From: Mesorhizobium sp. M2E.F.Ca.ET.219.01.1.1
GTDB taxonomy: Bacteria > Pseudomonadota > Alphaproteobacteria > Rhizobiales > Rhizobiaceae
Length of the DNA stretch: 64,000 nt
Assembly: GCF_004016445.2 (NCBI RefSeq)
Contig: NZ_SADT02000003.1
Coordinates: 387,231-451,230, forward strand
Direction of reading: 5' to 3'
Every line of letters starts with the position of its first letter. The first letter of the stretch is position 1. Shown here one piece after another: positions 18,142-26,629 of this stretch. A model generated the notes under the pieces. It had not been told where the DNA came from and made no database searches. It saw only the letters and a program-made list of their open reading frames with translations. A program made the translations under genes and the position numbers.

Positions 18142-18172
18142 GGTCATCCTCCGCCTCGTCGTCGGTCAAGCC

Positions 18173-19318
18173 TTAGTCGTCGGCCAATACGTGGTCGCCG
18201 GCGACGCTTACCACAAGGTCGTCGCGATGGATCATCGCCGAACGCGCCTCGTAGCCGAGCACATTTTCGATCTCGGCCGTCTTCAGACCCGCGATCCTTA
18301 CGGCATCGGCGGCGTCATACGCAACCAGCCCGCGCGCGATCTCGCGGCCTTCGGGCGACAGGATCGCCACCGTGTCGCCGCGCGAGAAATTCCCGCTGAC
18401 CAGCTTCACGCCGGCCGGCAGCAGCGACTTGCCCGATTTCAGCGCGCCTATGGCGCCGGCATCGACCGTGAGCCGGCCGGCCGGCTCGAGCTGCCCGGCG
18501 ATCCAGGTCTTGTAGCCCTTCACCGGATTGGCGCTCGGCTTGAAGAAGGTCGCGCGCTCGCTGCGCTCGATCGCCATCAGCGGAGAGAGCCTGGTGCCCG
18601 AGGTGATGATCATCGCCGTGCCGGCGGCATTGGCGATCTTGCCGGCGTCGAGCTTTGTCCGCATGCCGCCGCGCGACAGCTCGGATGCGGCGGCGCCCGC
18701 CATCGCCTCGATGTCGGGCGTGATGCGATCGACCACCGGAATGAACTTTGCCTGCGGGTCCTTCGCCGGCGGCGCGGTGTAGAGCCCGTCAATGTCGGAA
18801 AGCAGCACCAGCAGATCAGCGCCCATCATCGTCGCCACCCGCGCCGCCAGCCGGTCATTGTCGCCATAGCGGATTTCCGAGGTCGCCACCGTGTCGTTCT
18901 CGTTGATGACCGGCACCGCCTTCATCTTGAGCAGCGTCGAGATCGTCGCGCGCGCGTTGAGGTAGCGGCGACGTTCCTCGGTGTCGCCGAGGGTCAAAAG
19001 GATCTGGCCGGACTTCAGCCCGTCCTTGCCGAGCGCGTCCGACCAGGCGCCGGCAAGCGCGATCTGGCCGACGGCTGCCGCCGCCTGGCTCTCCTCGAGC
19101 TTCAGCGCGCGCTTGCCGAGACCGAGAATGGTGCGGCCGAGCGCGATGGCGCCGGACGACACGACCAGCACTTCCGCGCCGGCACTGGCCAGCACCGCGA
19201 TGTCGTCGGCAAGCGCGGCCAGCCAATCGCGCTTCAAGCCCGTCGTCCGGTCGACGAGCAGCGCCGAGCCGATCTTCACCGTGATGCGCTTGTAGGATTT
19301 GAGCGACTTCATGGTCAT
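18173..19318 (-). CDS. proB: Glutamate 5-kinase
   Basis: A protein of 381 residues (379 if the ATG at 19312 is used) that phosphorylates glutamate, the first and feedback-controlled step of proline synthesis. The amino-acid kinase domain is visible through VKIGSALLVD, VVSSGAIALGR and VINENDTVAT, and it ends in a C-terminal PUA domain (about residues 280-360). The ATG overlaps the obgE stop by ATGA (19315-19318), indicating translational coupling to obgE. Confidence 0.96.
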   Translation of the reverse strand: MTMKSLKSYKRITVKIGSALLVDRTTGLKRDWLAALADDIAVLASAGAEVLVVSSGAIALGRTILGLGKRALKLEESQAAAAVGQIALAGAWSDALGKDGLKSGQILLTLGDTEERRRYLNARATISTLLKMKAVPVINENDTVATSEIRYGDNDRLAARVATMMGADLLVLLSDIDGLYTAPPAKDPQAKFIPVVDRITPDIEAMAGAAASELSRGGMRTKLDAGKIANAAGTAMIITSGTRLSPLMAIERSERATFFKPSANPVKGYKTWIAGQLEPAGRLTVDAGAIGALKSGKSLLPAGVKLVSGNFSRGDTVAILSPEGREIARGLVAYDAADAVRIAGLKTAEIENVLGYEARSAMIHRDDLVVSVAGDHVLADD

Positions 19319-20346
19319 TGCTGCCAGCGCGTCTCGACAGGAGCGGGCACGGCGTCGCGCGCCTCTGAGACCACCGCCATCAGAGCCCGCAGCACCGCCT
19401 CGACGCCTTCGCCGGTGACGGCCGAGACAAGCATCGGCGCGCGACCGGCGGCACGCTTCAGCGAGGCCGTCTTCTTCTTGCGGGCGTCCGGGTCGAGGAT
19501 GTCGACCTGGCTGAGCGCGACGATCTCGGCTTTCTCCGCCAGACCATGGCCGTAGGCTTCGAGCTCGGCGCGCACCGTCTTGTAGGCCTTGCCCGGGTTT
19601 TCCTCCTGCGCCGAGACCAGATGCAGCAGCACGCGCGTGCGCTCGACATGGCCGAGGAAGCGGTCGCCGATGCCAACGCCCTCATGCGCGCCCTCGATCA
19701 GGCCGGGAATGTCGGCGAGCACGAATTCACGGCCGTCGATGCGGGCGACGCCAAGGCCGGGATAGAGCGTCGTGAACGGATAATCGGCGATCTTCGGCTT
19801 GGCGGCGGTGACTGCGGCAAGGAAGGTCGATTTGCCAGCATTGGGCATGCCGACCAGGCCGGCATCCGCGATCAGCTTCAATCTCAGCCAGATGCTGAGC
19901 TCCTCGCCAGGCAGGCCGGGATTGGCGCGGCGTGGCGCCTGGTTGGTCGAGGTCTTGAAATGCTGGTTGCCGAAGCCGCCATTGCCGCCCTTGGCAAGCA
20001 GGAAGCGCTGGCCGACCACGGTCAGGTCGCAGATCAGCGTCTCATTGTCCTCGGCGAAGATCTGCGTGCCGGCGGGCACTTTCAGCGTAATGTCGGCGCC
20101 TTTAGCTCCGGTCATGTTGCGGCCCATGCCATGCATGCCGGTCTTGGCCTTGAAATGCTGCTGGTAGCGATAGTCGATCAGCGTGTTCAGTCCGTCGACC
20201 GCTTCCGCCCAGACATCGCCGCCGCGGCCGCCGTCGCCGCCGTCCGGGCCGCCGAACTCGATGAATTTCTCACGCCGGAACGACACCGATCCGGCGCCGC
20301 CGTCGCCGGAGCGGATATAAACTTTGGCCTGGTCGAGGAATTTCAT
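19315..20346 (-). CDS. obgE: GTPase Obg (ribosome assembly, stress control)
   Basis: A 343-residue essential GTPase of late 50S assembly. The N-terminal glycine-rich Obg fold (residues 1-159, e.g. SGDGGAGSVSFRREKFIEFG) precedes the G domain with G1 GMPNAGKST, G3 DIPGLIEGA and G4 SQVDILD. The C-terminal domain is short, as usual in Alphaproteobacteria. It heads the obgE-proB-proA block; upstream at 22257-23322 are the L27 and L21 genes, its classical neighbours, separated here by a GNAT gene and a plus-strand gene. Confidence 0.96.
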   Translation of the reverse strand: MKFLDQAKVYIRSGDGGAGSVSFRREKFIEFGGPDGGDGGRGGDVWAEAVDGLNTLIDYRYQQHFKAKTGMHGMGRNMTGAKGADITLKVPAGTQIFAEDNETLICDLTVVGQRFLLAKGGNGGFGNQHFKTSTNQAPRRANPGLPGEELSIWLRLKLIADAGLVGMPNAGKSTFLAAVTAAKPKIADYPFTTLYPGLGVARIDGREFVLADIPGLIEGAHEGVGIGDRFLGHVERTRVLLHLVSAQEENPGKAYKTVRAELEAYGHGLAEKAEIVALSQVDILDPDARKKKTASLKRAAGRAPMLVSAVTGEGVEAVLRALMAVVSEARDAVPAPVETRWQQ

Positions 20347-20495
20347 CGTTTCGAGTTTCTGCTATTGCGCTTGCGGGATTGCTCTAAACCAAGGTGCGGC
20401 ACAGCGCGAGGCCGATTTGCGACTAAAGCGCCGGATGCCCTTTAGCCGGGGACGCGGTAGCACTGTTGCGGGGACGTGATTGGAGGGGCGCGGAA

Positions 20496-21359
20496 ATGAA
20501 GATCGTCACCTACAACATCCAATACGGCATCGGCCTCGACGGCAAATACGATGTCGGCCGTATCGCCGACGCGGTACGCGGCGCCGATGTCGTCGCGCTG
20601 CAGGAAGTGACCCGCAACAATCCGCGCAACGGCGGTCGTGACATGGTGGCCGAGATCGGCGAGGCGCTGCCCGACTATTTTGCCGCCTATGGCAGCAATT
20701 TCGAGGTCAATATCGGCTCGCGGCTGGAGAACGGCCGCGCCGTCTCGACCTCCTTCCAGCTCGGCAACATGGTGCTGTCGAAGACGCCCATCCATCTGTC
20801 GCGCAATCTCCTTCTGCCGCGCAGCCGCAGCCTCGAGACCATGAACTTCCAGCGCGGCGCGCTGGAGGCGCTGATCGAGACGCCGCTCGGCTTCATCCGC
20901 TTCTATTCCACCCATCTCGACCACCGCAGCCCGGTCGAGCGCCAGGGCCAGATCCGTTTCCTGCGCCAGCGCCTCCTGAACTATGCGCTGGAAGGCGGCG
21001 GCCTGTCGGGCATCCCCGAGATCGGTCTGCCGGACCTGCCCTACCCGGAAGCCTTCATCGTCATGGGCGACTTCAACATGCTGCCGGGCTCGCCCGAATA
21101 TGTCGAGCTTGCCGGCCGTCCGGATCATGAGTTCGGCATGCCGCTGACCGCCGATCTCGCCGTCGACGTCGCCCAGCGTCTGGCGGTTGCCGACCTCATC
21201 ACCTGGGTCGACCCCGACCGCCCGGCCGACAAGAGCCGCCACAAATGCATCGACTACATTTTCACCAGCGCCTCGCTCGCCAGATCGCTGAAGCGCCTGT
21301 GGTCCGACCGCCAAGCGGTCGGGTCGGATCATCTGCCGCTCTGGGCCGAGCTGAGTTGA
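20496..21359 (+). CDS. Endonuclease/exonuclease/phosphatase family protein
   Basis: A 287-residue protein with the EEP fold. Catalytic motifs in order are TYNIQYG (Asn), VALQEV (metal-binding Glu, about residue 41), STHLDH, VMGDFNMLPGS (Asp/Asn pair) and the terminal GSDHLPLWAEL (Asp-His). Such enzymes cleave nucleic acids or phosphoesters; the substrate is not predictable. The start at 20496 has a GGAGGGGCG site. It lies on the plus strand, divergent from obgE, in an otherwise minus-strand cluster. Confidence 0.88.
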   Translation: MKIVTYNIQYGIGLDGKYDVGRIADAVRGADVVALQEVTRNNPRNGGRDMVAEIGEALPDYFAAYGSNFEVNIGSRLENGRAVSTSFQLGNMVLSKTPIHLSRNLLLPRSRSLETMNFQRGALEALIETPLGFIRFYSTHLDHRSPVERQGQIRFLRQRLLNYALEGGGLSGIPEIGLPDLPYPEAFIVMGDFNMLPGSPEYVELAGRPDHEFGMPLTADLAVDVAQRLAVADLITWVDPDRPADKSRHKCIDYIFTSASLARSLKRLWSDRQAVGSDHLPLWAELS

Positions 21360-21367
21360 GCTCCGGA

Positions 21368-21512
21368 CTCCCCCTCACCCGGCCGCTTCGCGGCCACCTT
21401 CTCCCCGAGGGGAGAAGAGGTTGCCGCCGGCGCTTACCTGCTCCTCTCCCCTTGGGGAGAGGTCGGATTGCCCCGAATTGCTCTTCGCAATTCGGCTGGC
21501 AATCCGGGTGAG
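21368..21512. repeat. Mosaic palindromic element, copy 3 (divergent)
   Basis: The ends CCCCCTCACCCGG and CCGGGTGAGGG are inverted repeats. Inside are the hairpins GGCCGCTTCGCGGCC, CTTCTCCCCGAGGGGAGAAG and CTCTCCCCTTGGGGAGAG, and GAATTGCTCTTCGCAATTC. It lies between the two convergent genes, and could serve as a bidirectional terminator. Confidence 0.75.
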
Positions 21513-21542
21513 GGCGCGCCGCTCAACCTTCCGAAGCACCGA

Positions 21543-22130
21543 TCAATAGTGGATCCAGTTGCGAAGACTGTTCCACGTCTTGCGATCCAAGCGGTAACGC
21601 TCGACAGGCACCTGGCCGGCGACGATCGAGTTCAACATGCCCTGGCCGGCATACTGGAAGCCGCATTTGTGGATGACCCGCCGCGAGGCCGGATTGATCA
21701 CCCGGGTCGAGGCATGCAGCACCTGGATCGAGGTCCGCTGGAAGGCGAGGTCGACCAGCGCATGCGCGGCCTCCGTCGCGTAGCCGCGCTTCCAGAAAGG
21801 CTCGCCGATCCAGTAGCCGAGCTCCAGCCCGCGATCGGTCGTGTTGAGCCCGGCGCAGCCGACGAAGGTGCCGCTGTCCTTGAGCGTCAGGGCATAGACG
21901 ATGCCGGCGCGCCGCGACGCCGCCATGGCAAGGAAGGTGCGGCCCTCGGTCTCGCCGTAGGGGTGCGGCATGCGGGCCAGCATTTCGGCGACATGTCGGT
22001 TGTCGGCAAGCGTGACGAGTTGCTCGAGATCGCTCTCGCGCGGGGCGCGCATGACCAGCCGCTCGGTGGCCAGCGCCGGGCAATCGATCGCGTAACTTTC
22101 GTCTTCGGTATCTTCCGCTTCGGCAACCAT
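21543..22130 (-). CDS. GNAT family N-acetyltransferase
   Basis: A 195-residue RimJ/RimL-type acetyltransferase. The TERLVMRAPRESDLEQL beginning, the LGYWIGEPFWKRGYATEAAHALV acetyl-CoA loop and the NPASRRVIHKCGF motif are characteristic. ATG 22130 is preceded by a near-perfect GGAGGA site; the longer frame to 22181 is not supported. A GNAT gene between rpmA and obgE is a usual arrangement in Rhizobiales. The target may be a ribosomal protein or a small molecule. Confidence 0.9.
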   Translation of the reverse strand: MVAEAEDTEDESYAIDCPALATERLVMRAPRESDLEQLVTLADNRHVAEMLARMPHPYGETEGRTFLAMAASRRAGIVYALTLKDSGTFVGCAGLNTTDRGLELGYWIGEPFWKRGYATEAAHALVDLAFQRTSIQVLHASTRVINPASRRVIHKCGFQYAGQGMLNSIVAGQVPVERYRLDRKTWNSLRNWIHY

Positions 22131-22256
22131 TTTAGTCCTCCAGGGCAAGAAAAAATGAAAAAGGAGAGAGGGCGAGCCCATCTCTCCTGATCCTTTTCCT
22201 GGCCTGGCCAGACACCGGTTCCCGAGATGGGCGCCGGTGTTATGGTGCGGAACCGG

Positions 22257-22526
22257 CTACTCCGCTGCTTTGGTAATCGGGTTCACCGATACGTAGGTTC
22301 GGCCGTTGGCTTTCTTGTTGAAGGTGACTGCGCCGGCTTCGAGCGCAAAAAGGGTGTGGTCCGTGCCCATGCCAACATTGGTGCCCGGATGCCATTGCGT
22401 GCCGCGCTGACGAATGATGATGTTGCCGGCGACGACGGCTTCGCCGCCGAACTTCTTCACGCCCAGACGCTTGGAGTGCGAATCGCGACCATTGCGCGAC
22501 GAACCGCCAGCTTTCTTGTGTGCCAT
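22257..22526 (-). CDS. rpmA: 50S ribosomal protein L27
   Basis: An 89-residue L27. The N-terminus MAHKKAGGSSRNGRDSHSKR is fully typical and contributes to the peptidyl-transferase centre. It follows rplU by 100 bases, the universal L21-L27 pair. Confidence 0.98.
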   Translation of the reverse strand: MAHKKAGGSSRNGRDSHSKRLGVKKFGGEAVVAGNIIIRQRGTQWHPGTNVGMGTDHTLFALEAGAVTFNKKANGRTYVSVNPITKAAE

Positions 22527-22626
22527 TTGATTAACTCCGATGCGCCCTGAGGCGCTTGAATGGTCTTATGAACGCGTTCGCGTTCCGTTTCAAGTCCCGT
22601 ACCGGCGACGATCGTCGCCGGAAAAA

Positions 22627-23322
22627 TTACTTCTTCGCCAGTTCCTTGGCCTGCTCGCGCCAGTCCTTGATCTGGTCGGCGCTGAACGGCATGTGCTCGT
22701 CGATCTTGGCGACATCCTTGTCGCTGAGCTTGGCGAGCTGCGCGAAGGTGACGATGCCCTGCTCGGCGAGGTCCTTCGCCGCGACCGGGCCGATGCCCTT
22801 GATCACGGTCAGGTCGTCCGGCTCGCCCTTCGGCGCCTTGAACAGCGGCGCGGCCTTCGCCTCTTCGCCGGCAGCGGCCTCAGCCTTGGCTTCCTTCTTG
22901 GCCTTCGGCTCCTTCGGAGCGGACTCGGCCTTCGCCTCGGCGGCGACTTCAGCCTTGGCCTCTGCCTTGGCTTCCGACTTCGCGGCGGCCTTCTTCGACG
23001 GCTTGGCGCCACCCAGCAGGATCTCGGCGATCCGGACGGTGGTCAGAAGCTGGCGGTGGCCGATCTTGCGGCGCGAATTCTGGCGGCGGCGCTTCTTGAA
23101 AGCGATGACGGTGCGGTTCTTGCCCTGCTCGACGACCTCCGCCGTGACCAGAGCGCCATCGACGAACGGCGCGCCGAAGGTGACATTCTCGCCCTCGCCA
23201 TGCGCGAGCACATTGCCGATCTCGACGATATCGCCGACCTTGGCTTCGAGCTTCTCGATCTTCAGGAGATCGTTGGCGGCGACGCGATACTGCTTGCCGC
23301 CCGTTTTGATGACTGCGAACAT
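22627..23322 (-). CDS. rplU: 50S ribosomal protein L21 with C-terminal extension
   Basis: A 231-residue L21. Residues 1-103 are the normal L21 (MFAVIKTGGKQYRVAANDLL to RIGHRQLLTTVRI). The rest is a lineage-specific tail: an Ala/Lys/Glu-rich low-complexity stretch (about 110-165) and a helix-hairpin-helix-like domain (LTVIKGIGPVAAKDLAEQG). This extension is common in Rhizobiales L21 and is not a fusion error. The start is the L21 start at 23322; the open frame to 23475 is not conserved. Confidence 0.97.
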   Translation of the reverse strand: MFAVIKTGGKQYRVAANDLLKIEKLEAKVGDIVEIGNVLAHGEGENVTFGAPFVDGALVTAEVVEQGKNRTVIAFKKRRRQNSRRKIGHRQLLTTVRIAEILLGGAKPSKKAAAKSEAKAEAKAEVAAEAKAESAPKEPKAKKEAKAEAAAGEEAKAAPLFKAPKGEPDDLTVIKGIGPVAAKDLAEQGIVTFAQLAKLSDKDVAKIDEHMPFSADQIKDWREQAKELAKK

Positions 23323-23648
23323 TTTTTGCCTTTCGCTGTTCGGTCGGCCTCGATGAACCGCCTCGGGCGGTTCGGCCGTCTTTTTGTCAGTCTGCGGGTT
23401 CAAAAAACAAGCGGCGCGGAAGAGCCTCCACGCCGAATGCGGGCTGTCCCTAACCGAAGGTTGCGCTGGAGTCAAGGCAAACGGCCCTGTCTCTGAAGAG
23501 ACCCGAGCAGCCTTGCCGGCAAATATCGGTCCGGCCCGTCGCCGCCGCTATTCGAGGAAGCTGGAATTCGCTCGAATAGGGCCTTGTATCTCCGGCAGCC
23601 ACCCGTTATCTAGTGCGCCGCGCCGGCAACGGCCGACCATGACCTCGC

Positions 23649-23738
23649 GGAGAGGTGGCAGAGTGGTCGAATGCACCGCACTCGAAATGCGGCATACTCG
23701 CAAGGGTATCGGGGGTTCGAATCCCTCCCTCTCCGCCA
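23649..23738 (+). tRNA. tRNA-Ser(CGA)
   Basis: A 90-base class II tRNA with encoded CCA. Acceptor strands GGAGAGG (23649-23655) and CCTCTCC (23728-23734) pair, the anticodon loop reads CTCGAAA with anticodon CGA, the long variable arm is ATACTCGCAAGGGTAT, and the T arm GGGGGTTCGAATCCC is standard. A tyrosine recombinase starts 115 bases downstream, so the 3' end of this gene is the probable attachment site of the element on the right; the second att copy is not in the window. Confidence 0.95.
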
Positions 23739-23852
23739 TTTAGCTTCCATAATAATCGTTTCCTTTCAAAAGCTTCCTTGTTGCGCTTGACCAGCGCGAA
23801 GCGAAACTTATCTTAGACTGTGTAACAAACTGTGTAACATTAGAGAAAGATA

Positions 23853-25175
23853 ATGCGACGTTCCGCAGCGCCAAAGCCGCATAAACGTGAAGGCATCTGG
23901 TATCTCGTCCGCAGGGTGCCGAAGGAATTCGCGGCGTTTGATCGCCGCTGCCTAGTACGCATTTCCACGGGCGTCGCCGTGGCTGACGATCCCCGCGGTG
24001 TACGGGCGCGAGATGCAGTGCAAAGCCTCGGCGCGGGGCTGGAGGCGTATTGGCGTAGACTGCGGGAAGGCCAATCCGCCGAGGCGGGGCTGCGTTTCGA
24101 AGCCGCGAGGAAGCGCGCGCGGTCATTTGGATTGGCCTATCGCTCTAACGAGGAACTAGCAGCGGGGCCGCTCGACGAACTCATGGCCCGTATCAAGCTG
24201 CTCCTCGACAAAAAATCGATCGAGGACGCGCAGGACGTCTCGGCCGTCATGGGTGGGGAGAAGCGGCCAGCGGTCCGCCTGAGCGGTCTTATCAAGGAAT
24301 TCGAGACGATCGAGCAACAGAACTTGCTGACCATGTCGCCTAACCAAATCAAGAAATGGCGTAACCCCAAAAAGCGCGCAGTTGCCAATCTGGTTGGAGT
24401 CATTGGCGACAAGGAGATCGCAAGCCTCACTCGGGACGACGCAATCGCGTTCCGCGAGTGGTGGCAAAAGCGGATCGTTGAGGATGGACTTGATATCGGT
24501 ACGGCCAACAAGGACATCGGCCATGTTTCGAAAATGCTGCGCGTCGTCGATCTGACTCACCAGCTCAAGCTGGAGCCGGTTTTTCGAAACCTGCGTCTTT
24601 CCGGCGCCGTCCCCGGGCAACGCGCTGCGTTCACAGCGGAGTTCATTCAGGAGAAGATACTCGCTGAAGGCGCGCTCGACGGACTCAATGACGAAGCCCG
24701 CCATCTAATCTATGTGATTGCCGATACCGGACTCAGGCTTTCTGAAGCGGCAAACCTCACCACCGAAACAATCCACCTCGATCAAGAAATCCCGCATGTG
24801 CGGGTGCGCCCCAATGGCCGTCGCTTGAAGACCGGTCATTCAGCCCGTGACATTCCCTTGGTTGGCGGCGCACTTGCAGCCATCAAGCTCCATCCGGACG
24901 GCTTTCCTCGTTATCGCGACAAGGCCGCGTCACTTTCAGCGCTCGTCAACAAGGTGCTCGCCAGCAAGGAACTTCTGCCGACTTCCGAGCATAGTCTTTA
25001 TAGCCTGCGACACACTTTCGAGGACCGGCTGACGGCAGTTGAGGCGCCGGAGAAGGTAATTGCTTCTCTGATGGGCCACAAATGGATCCGGCCCAAATAC
25101 GGCGCGGGACCTTCGTTAGCGCAAAAGCGCGAGTGGCTTCAAAAAATCGCTTTTACCCCGCCCGGGCGAATGTGA
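23853..25175 (+). CDS. int: Tyrosine-type site-specific recombinase (integrase), tRNA-Ser island
   Basis: A 440-residue integrase. The N-terminal part (about 1-90, REGIWYLVRRVPKEF) is the DUF6538-type arm-binding region seen in proteobacterial island integrases. A core-binding SAM-like domain follows (about 150-260), then the catalytic domain with GLRLSEA (Arg), the LKTGHSARDIPL lysine hairpin, YSLRHTF (box II, with Tyr in place of the first His), LMGHK (His) and PKYG (nucleophile Tyr, near residue 421). It lies immediately 3' of tRNA-Ser and points away from it, the classical position for the integrase of an ICE or genomic island inserted in the tRNA 3' end. Confidence 0.92.
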   Translation: MRRSAAPKPHKREGIWYLVRRVPKEFAAFDRRCLVRISTGVAVADDPRGVRARDAVQSLGAGLEAYWRRLREGQSAEAGLRFEAARKRARSFGLAYRSNEELAAGPLDELMARIKLLLDKKSIEDAQDVSAVMGGEKRPAVRLSGLIKEFETIEQQNLLTMSPNQIKKWRNPKKRAVANLVGVIGDKEIASLTRDDAIAFREWWQKRIVEDGLDIGTANKDIGHVSKMLRVVDLTHQLKLEPVFRNLRLSGAVPGQRAAFTAEFIQEKILAEGALDGLNDEARHLIYVIADTGLRLSEAANLTTETIHLDQEIPHVRVRPNGRRLKTGHSARDIPLVGGALAAIKLHPDGFPRYRDKAASLSALVNKVLASKELLPTSEHSLYSLRHTFEDRLTAVEAPEKVIASLMGHKWIRPKYGAGPSLAQKREWLQKIAFTPPGRM

Positions 25176-25497
25176 TTGCGGCGCCATCCAGGCCTTGAGA
25201 ACCAACCTCACGGCTCCAGCTGTCCGAGCCATTTAGGTTGAGCGTGGCCAGCACGCGCTGCGCTCGCTCGCGATTTCCGAGCTTCCGCCGCATTTGTTCG
25301 ACCTCGTATTCCAGCCTTTCGAAGGTCGGTATATAGGCATCTCCATGCCGGATGACCAAGTAGGCGGCAACAGCTAGACAGCATTCTAGCTCCGTGGCCG
25401 ATGGATCGGAAAAAGGGGCGACGCCATACCAAGACGAGCAACGCCTCTCGAGGGCTTCCGAACTAGGCAAACGGCCAGCATGTGGCATGGGATACAA
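25153..25497 (-). CDS. Conserved small hypothetical protein
   Basis: A protein of 114 residues (or 111 from the second Met). It is convergent with the integrase and overlaps its last 23 bases. A helical core ELECCLAVAAYLVIRHGDAY is followed by a charged coiled-coil-like part FERLEYEVEQMRRKL. A second, much shorter copy of the core (LEHCLAVATYLLL) is at 42043-42135 beside the trb genes, which supports this being a real protein family. Function unknown. Its start is two bases after the stop of the upstream gene, so the two are coupled. Confidence 0.6.
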   Translation of the reverse strand: MYPMPHAGRLPSSEALERRCSSWYGVAPFSDPSATELECCLAVAAYLVIRHGDAYIPTFERLEYEVEQMRRKLGNRERAQRVLATLNLNGSDSWSREVGSQGLDGAAITFARAG

Positions 25498-25499
25498 AC

Positions 25500-25787
25500 C
25501 TATGCCTGATCGACGAACCTAAAGTGCTCACGAAGCTTGACCGGTACGCGGGCCATCGGAGGGTTCTGCCTAAAACCGCCAAAAATTTTGAAACACCCAT
25601 TCATCCGGCTCGAATTCAAAGGGATCGGCGATTTTTGGGTTATGGCTTGCAAGCATAGTTCAGCCCAGACAAGAACGCCTGATATCTTGTCGTTCACTGT
25701 CACCCTGCCAAATATGGTGCCGGTGACAACGGCAGTTTGGCGAGCAGAAGAATTCCCGAGACTGAGACGTTCTACGGCTTGGCCCAT
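25500..25787 (-). CDS. Small hypothetical protein
   Basis: A 95-residue open frame directly upstream of, and coupled to, the small hypothetical gene at 25153-25497 (two bases between stop and start). No domain recognised; the middle VTGTIFGRVTVNDKISG looks like a beta strand pair. Reality is supported by spacing and coding character rather than by similarity. Confidence 0.45.
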   Translation of the reverse strand: MGQAVERLSLGNSSARQTAVVTGTIFGRVTVNDKISGVLVWAELCLQAITQKSPIPLNSSRMNGCFKIFGGFRQNPPMARVPVKLREHFRFVDQA

Positions 25788-25837
25788 GTTCGCGCTCCTC
25801 CTCGATTGGAGACAGGATGGGCCATATGGAAGCGAAT

Positions 25838-26629
25838 AAAAGGAGGTTGGTGACGAGTCTCGGTAGTGGAGTAGAAACGGGTGGAAAAGCTTGCGCTATT
25901 CGCCGTCGGCGCCGCTAAGCGCATTTGAGAGAAGGGGCAACGATCGCCAAGAGATGACGTCCGATCGCAAGCCGGCTAGAAATGCGACAGTGACGCGCCT
26001 TTTTTGGCACGACCTTAGCACCCGATCGGGCCTCAGCTGGTCGTCGTTGCGCAGCCGATCGGGTGCGATTTTTATAAAGCTCTCTTGGCTTTAGCTTTGA
26101 GAGCCCGTCATCGAGACAAATGCAAGGGAACGGTCCCGCCCCCTGGGGACATTCGACATGCCGTGGCAGCTTCCTATGGTGAGCCAGCGCATTCCGATAC
26201 ACGTTTTCCGCGCTCTACCGTTGCTCCAGCACCTGTGCTGAGGCTGAGCGCTTGATCAGGACCCGACCGCTGCTGTTGCGGGATGGTGACTGGGTTGAGG
26301 TCGCGAAAACCTTGACCGCGGGTACGTTGTTCATCCAGATGAGCGCTGAGCCGAGAAGCAGCCAAGAACGCTTCCCGTAATCGAATCCTACGGGAACCGC
26401 GAAACCAGCGTCCAAGGGACGCAATTCTCCGACGTCGTTCACTCAAGCTCATCTCGCAACTTGAACGCTTGTATGAAGCCGCTGCATGTGCGCCGGTGGA
26501 CCGGATTGCTGCTATCCAAACCACGTGCTCAGTTTCGCCCCCGTAATAACTCTACCGTCCGAAACGGCTTTCGCGCGTCAGGTCCACCCCACATGAAAGT
26601 TCCGCGAGCAGCACGGACGGAGAGGCCGG
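25838..26629. other. Gene-poor stretch, no supported gene
   Basis: About 790 bases between small hypotheticals and the GGDEF-EAL pseudogene. Several overlapping short frames exist on both strands, but none has both a plausible start and recognisable protein character. One helical frame on the plus strand (about 26340-26546, containing SLKLISQLERLYEAAA) lacks a start and is preceded by a stop, so it may be the tail of a decayed gene. The composition is lower in GC than the core, consistent with acquired DNA. Confidence 0.4.

Noticed and set aside
17747..19555. 602-codon plus-strand frame over proA, proB and obgE
   Set aside because: Antisense shadow; the minus-strand genes are certain.
26040..26130. 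Possible fragment of an ATP-dependent DNA ligase
   Set aside because: A short stretch looked vaguely ligase-like but no motif holds and stops interrupt it.
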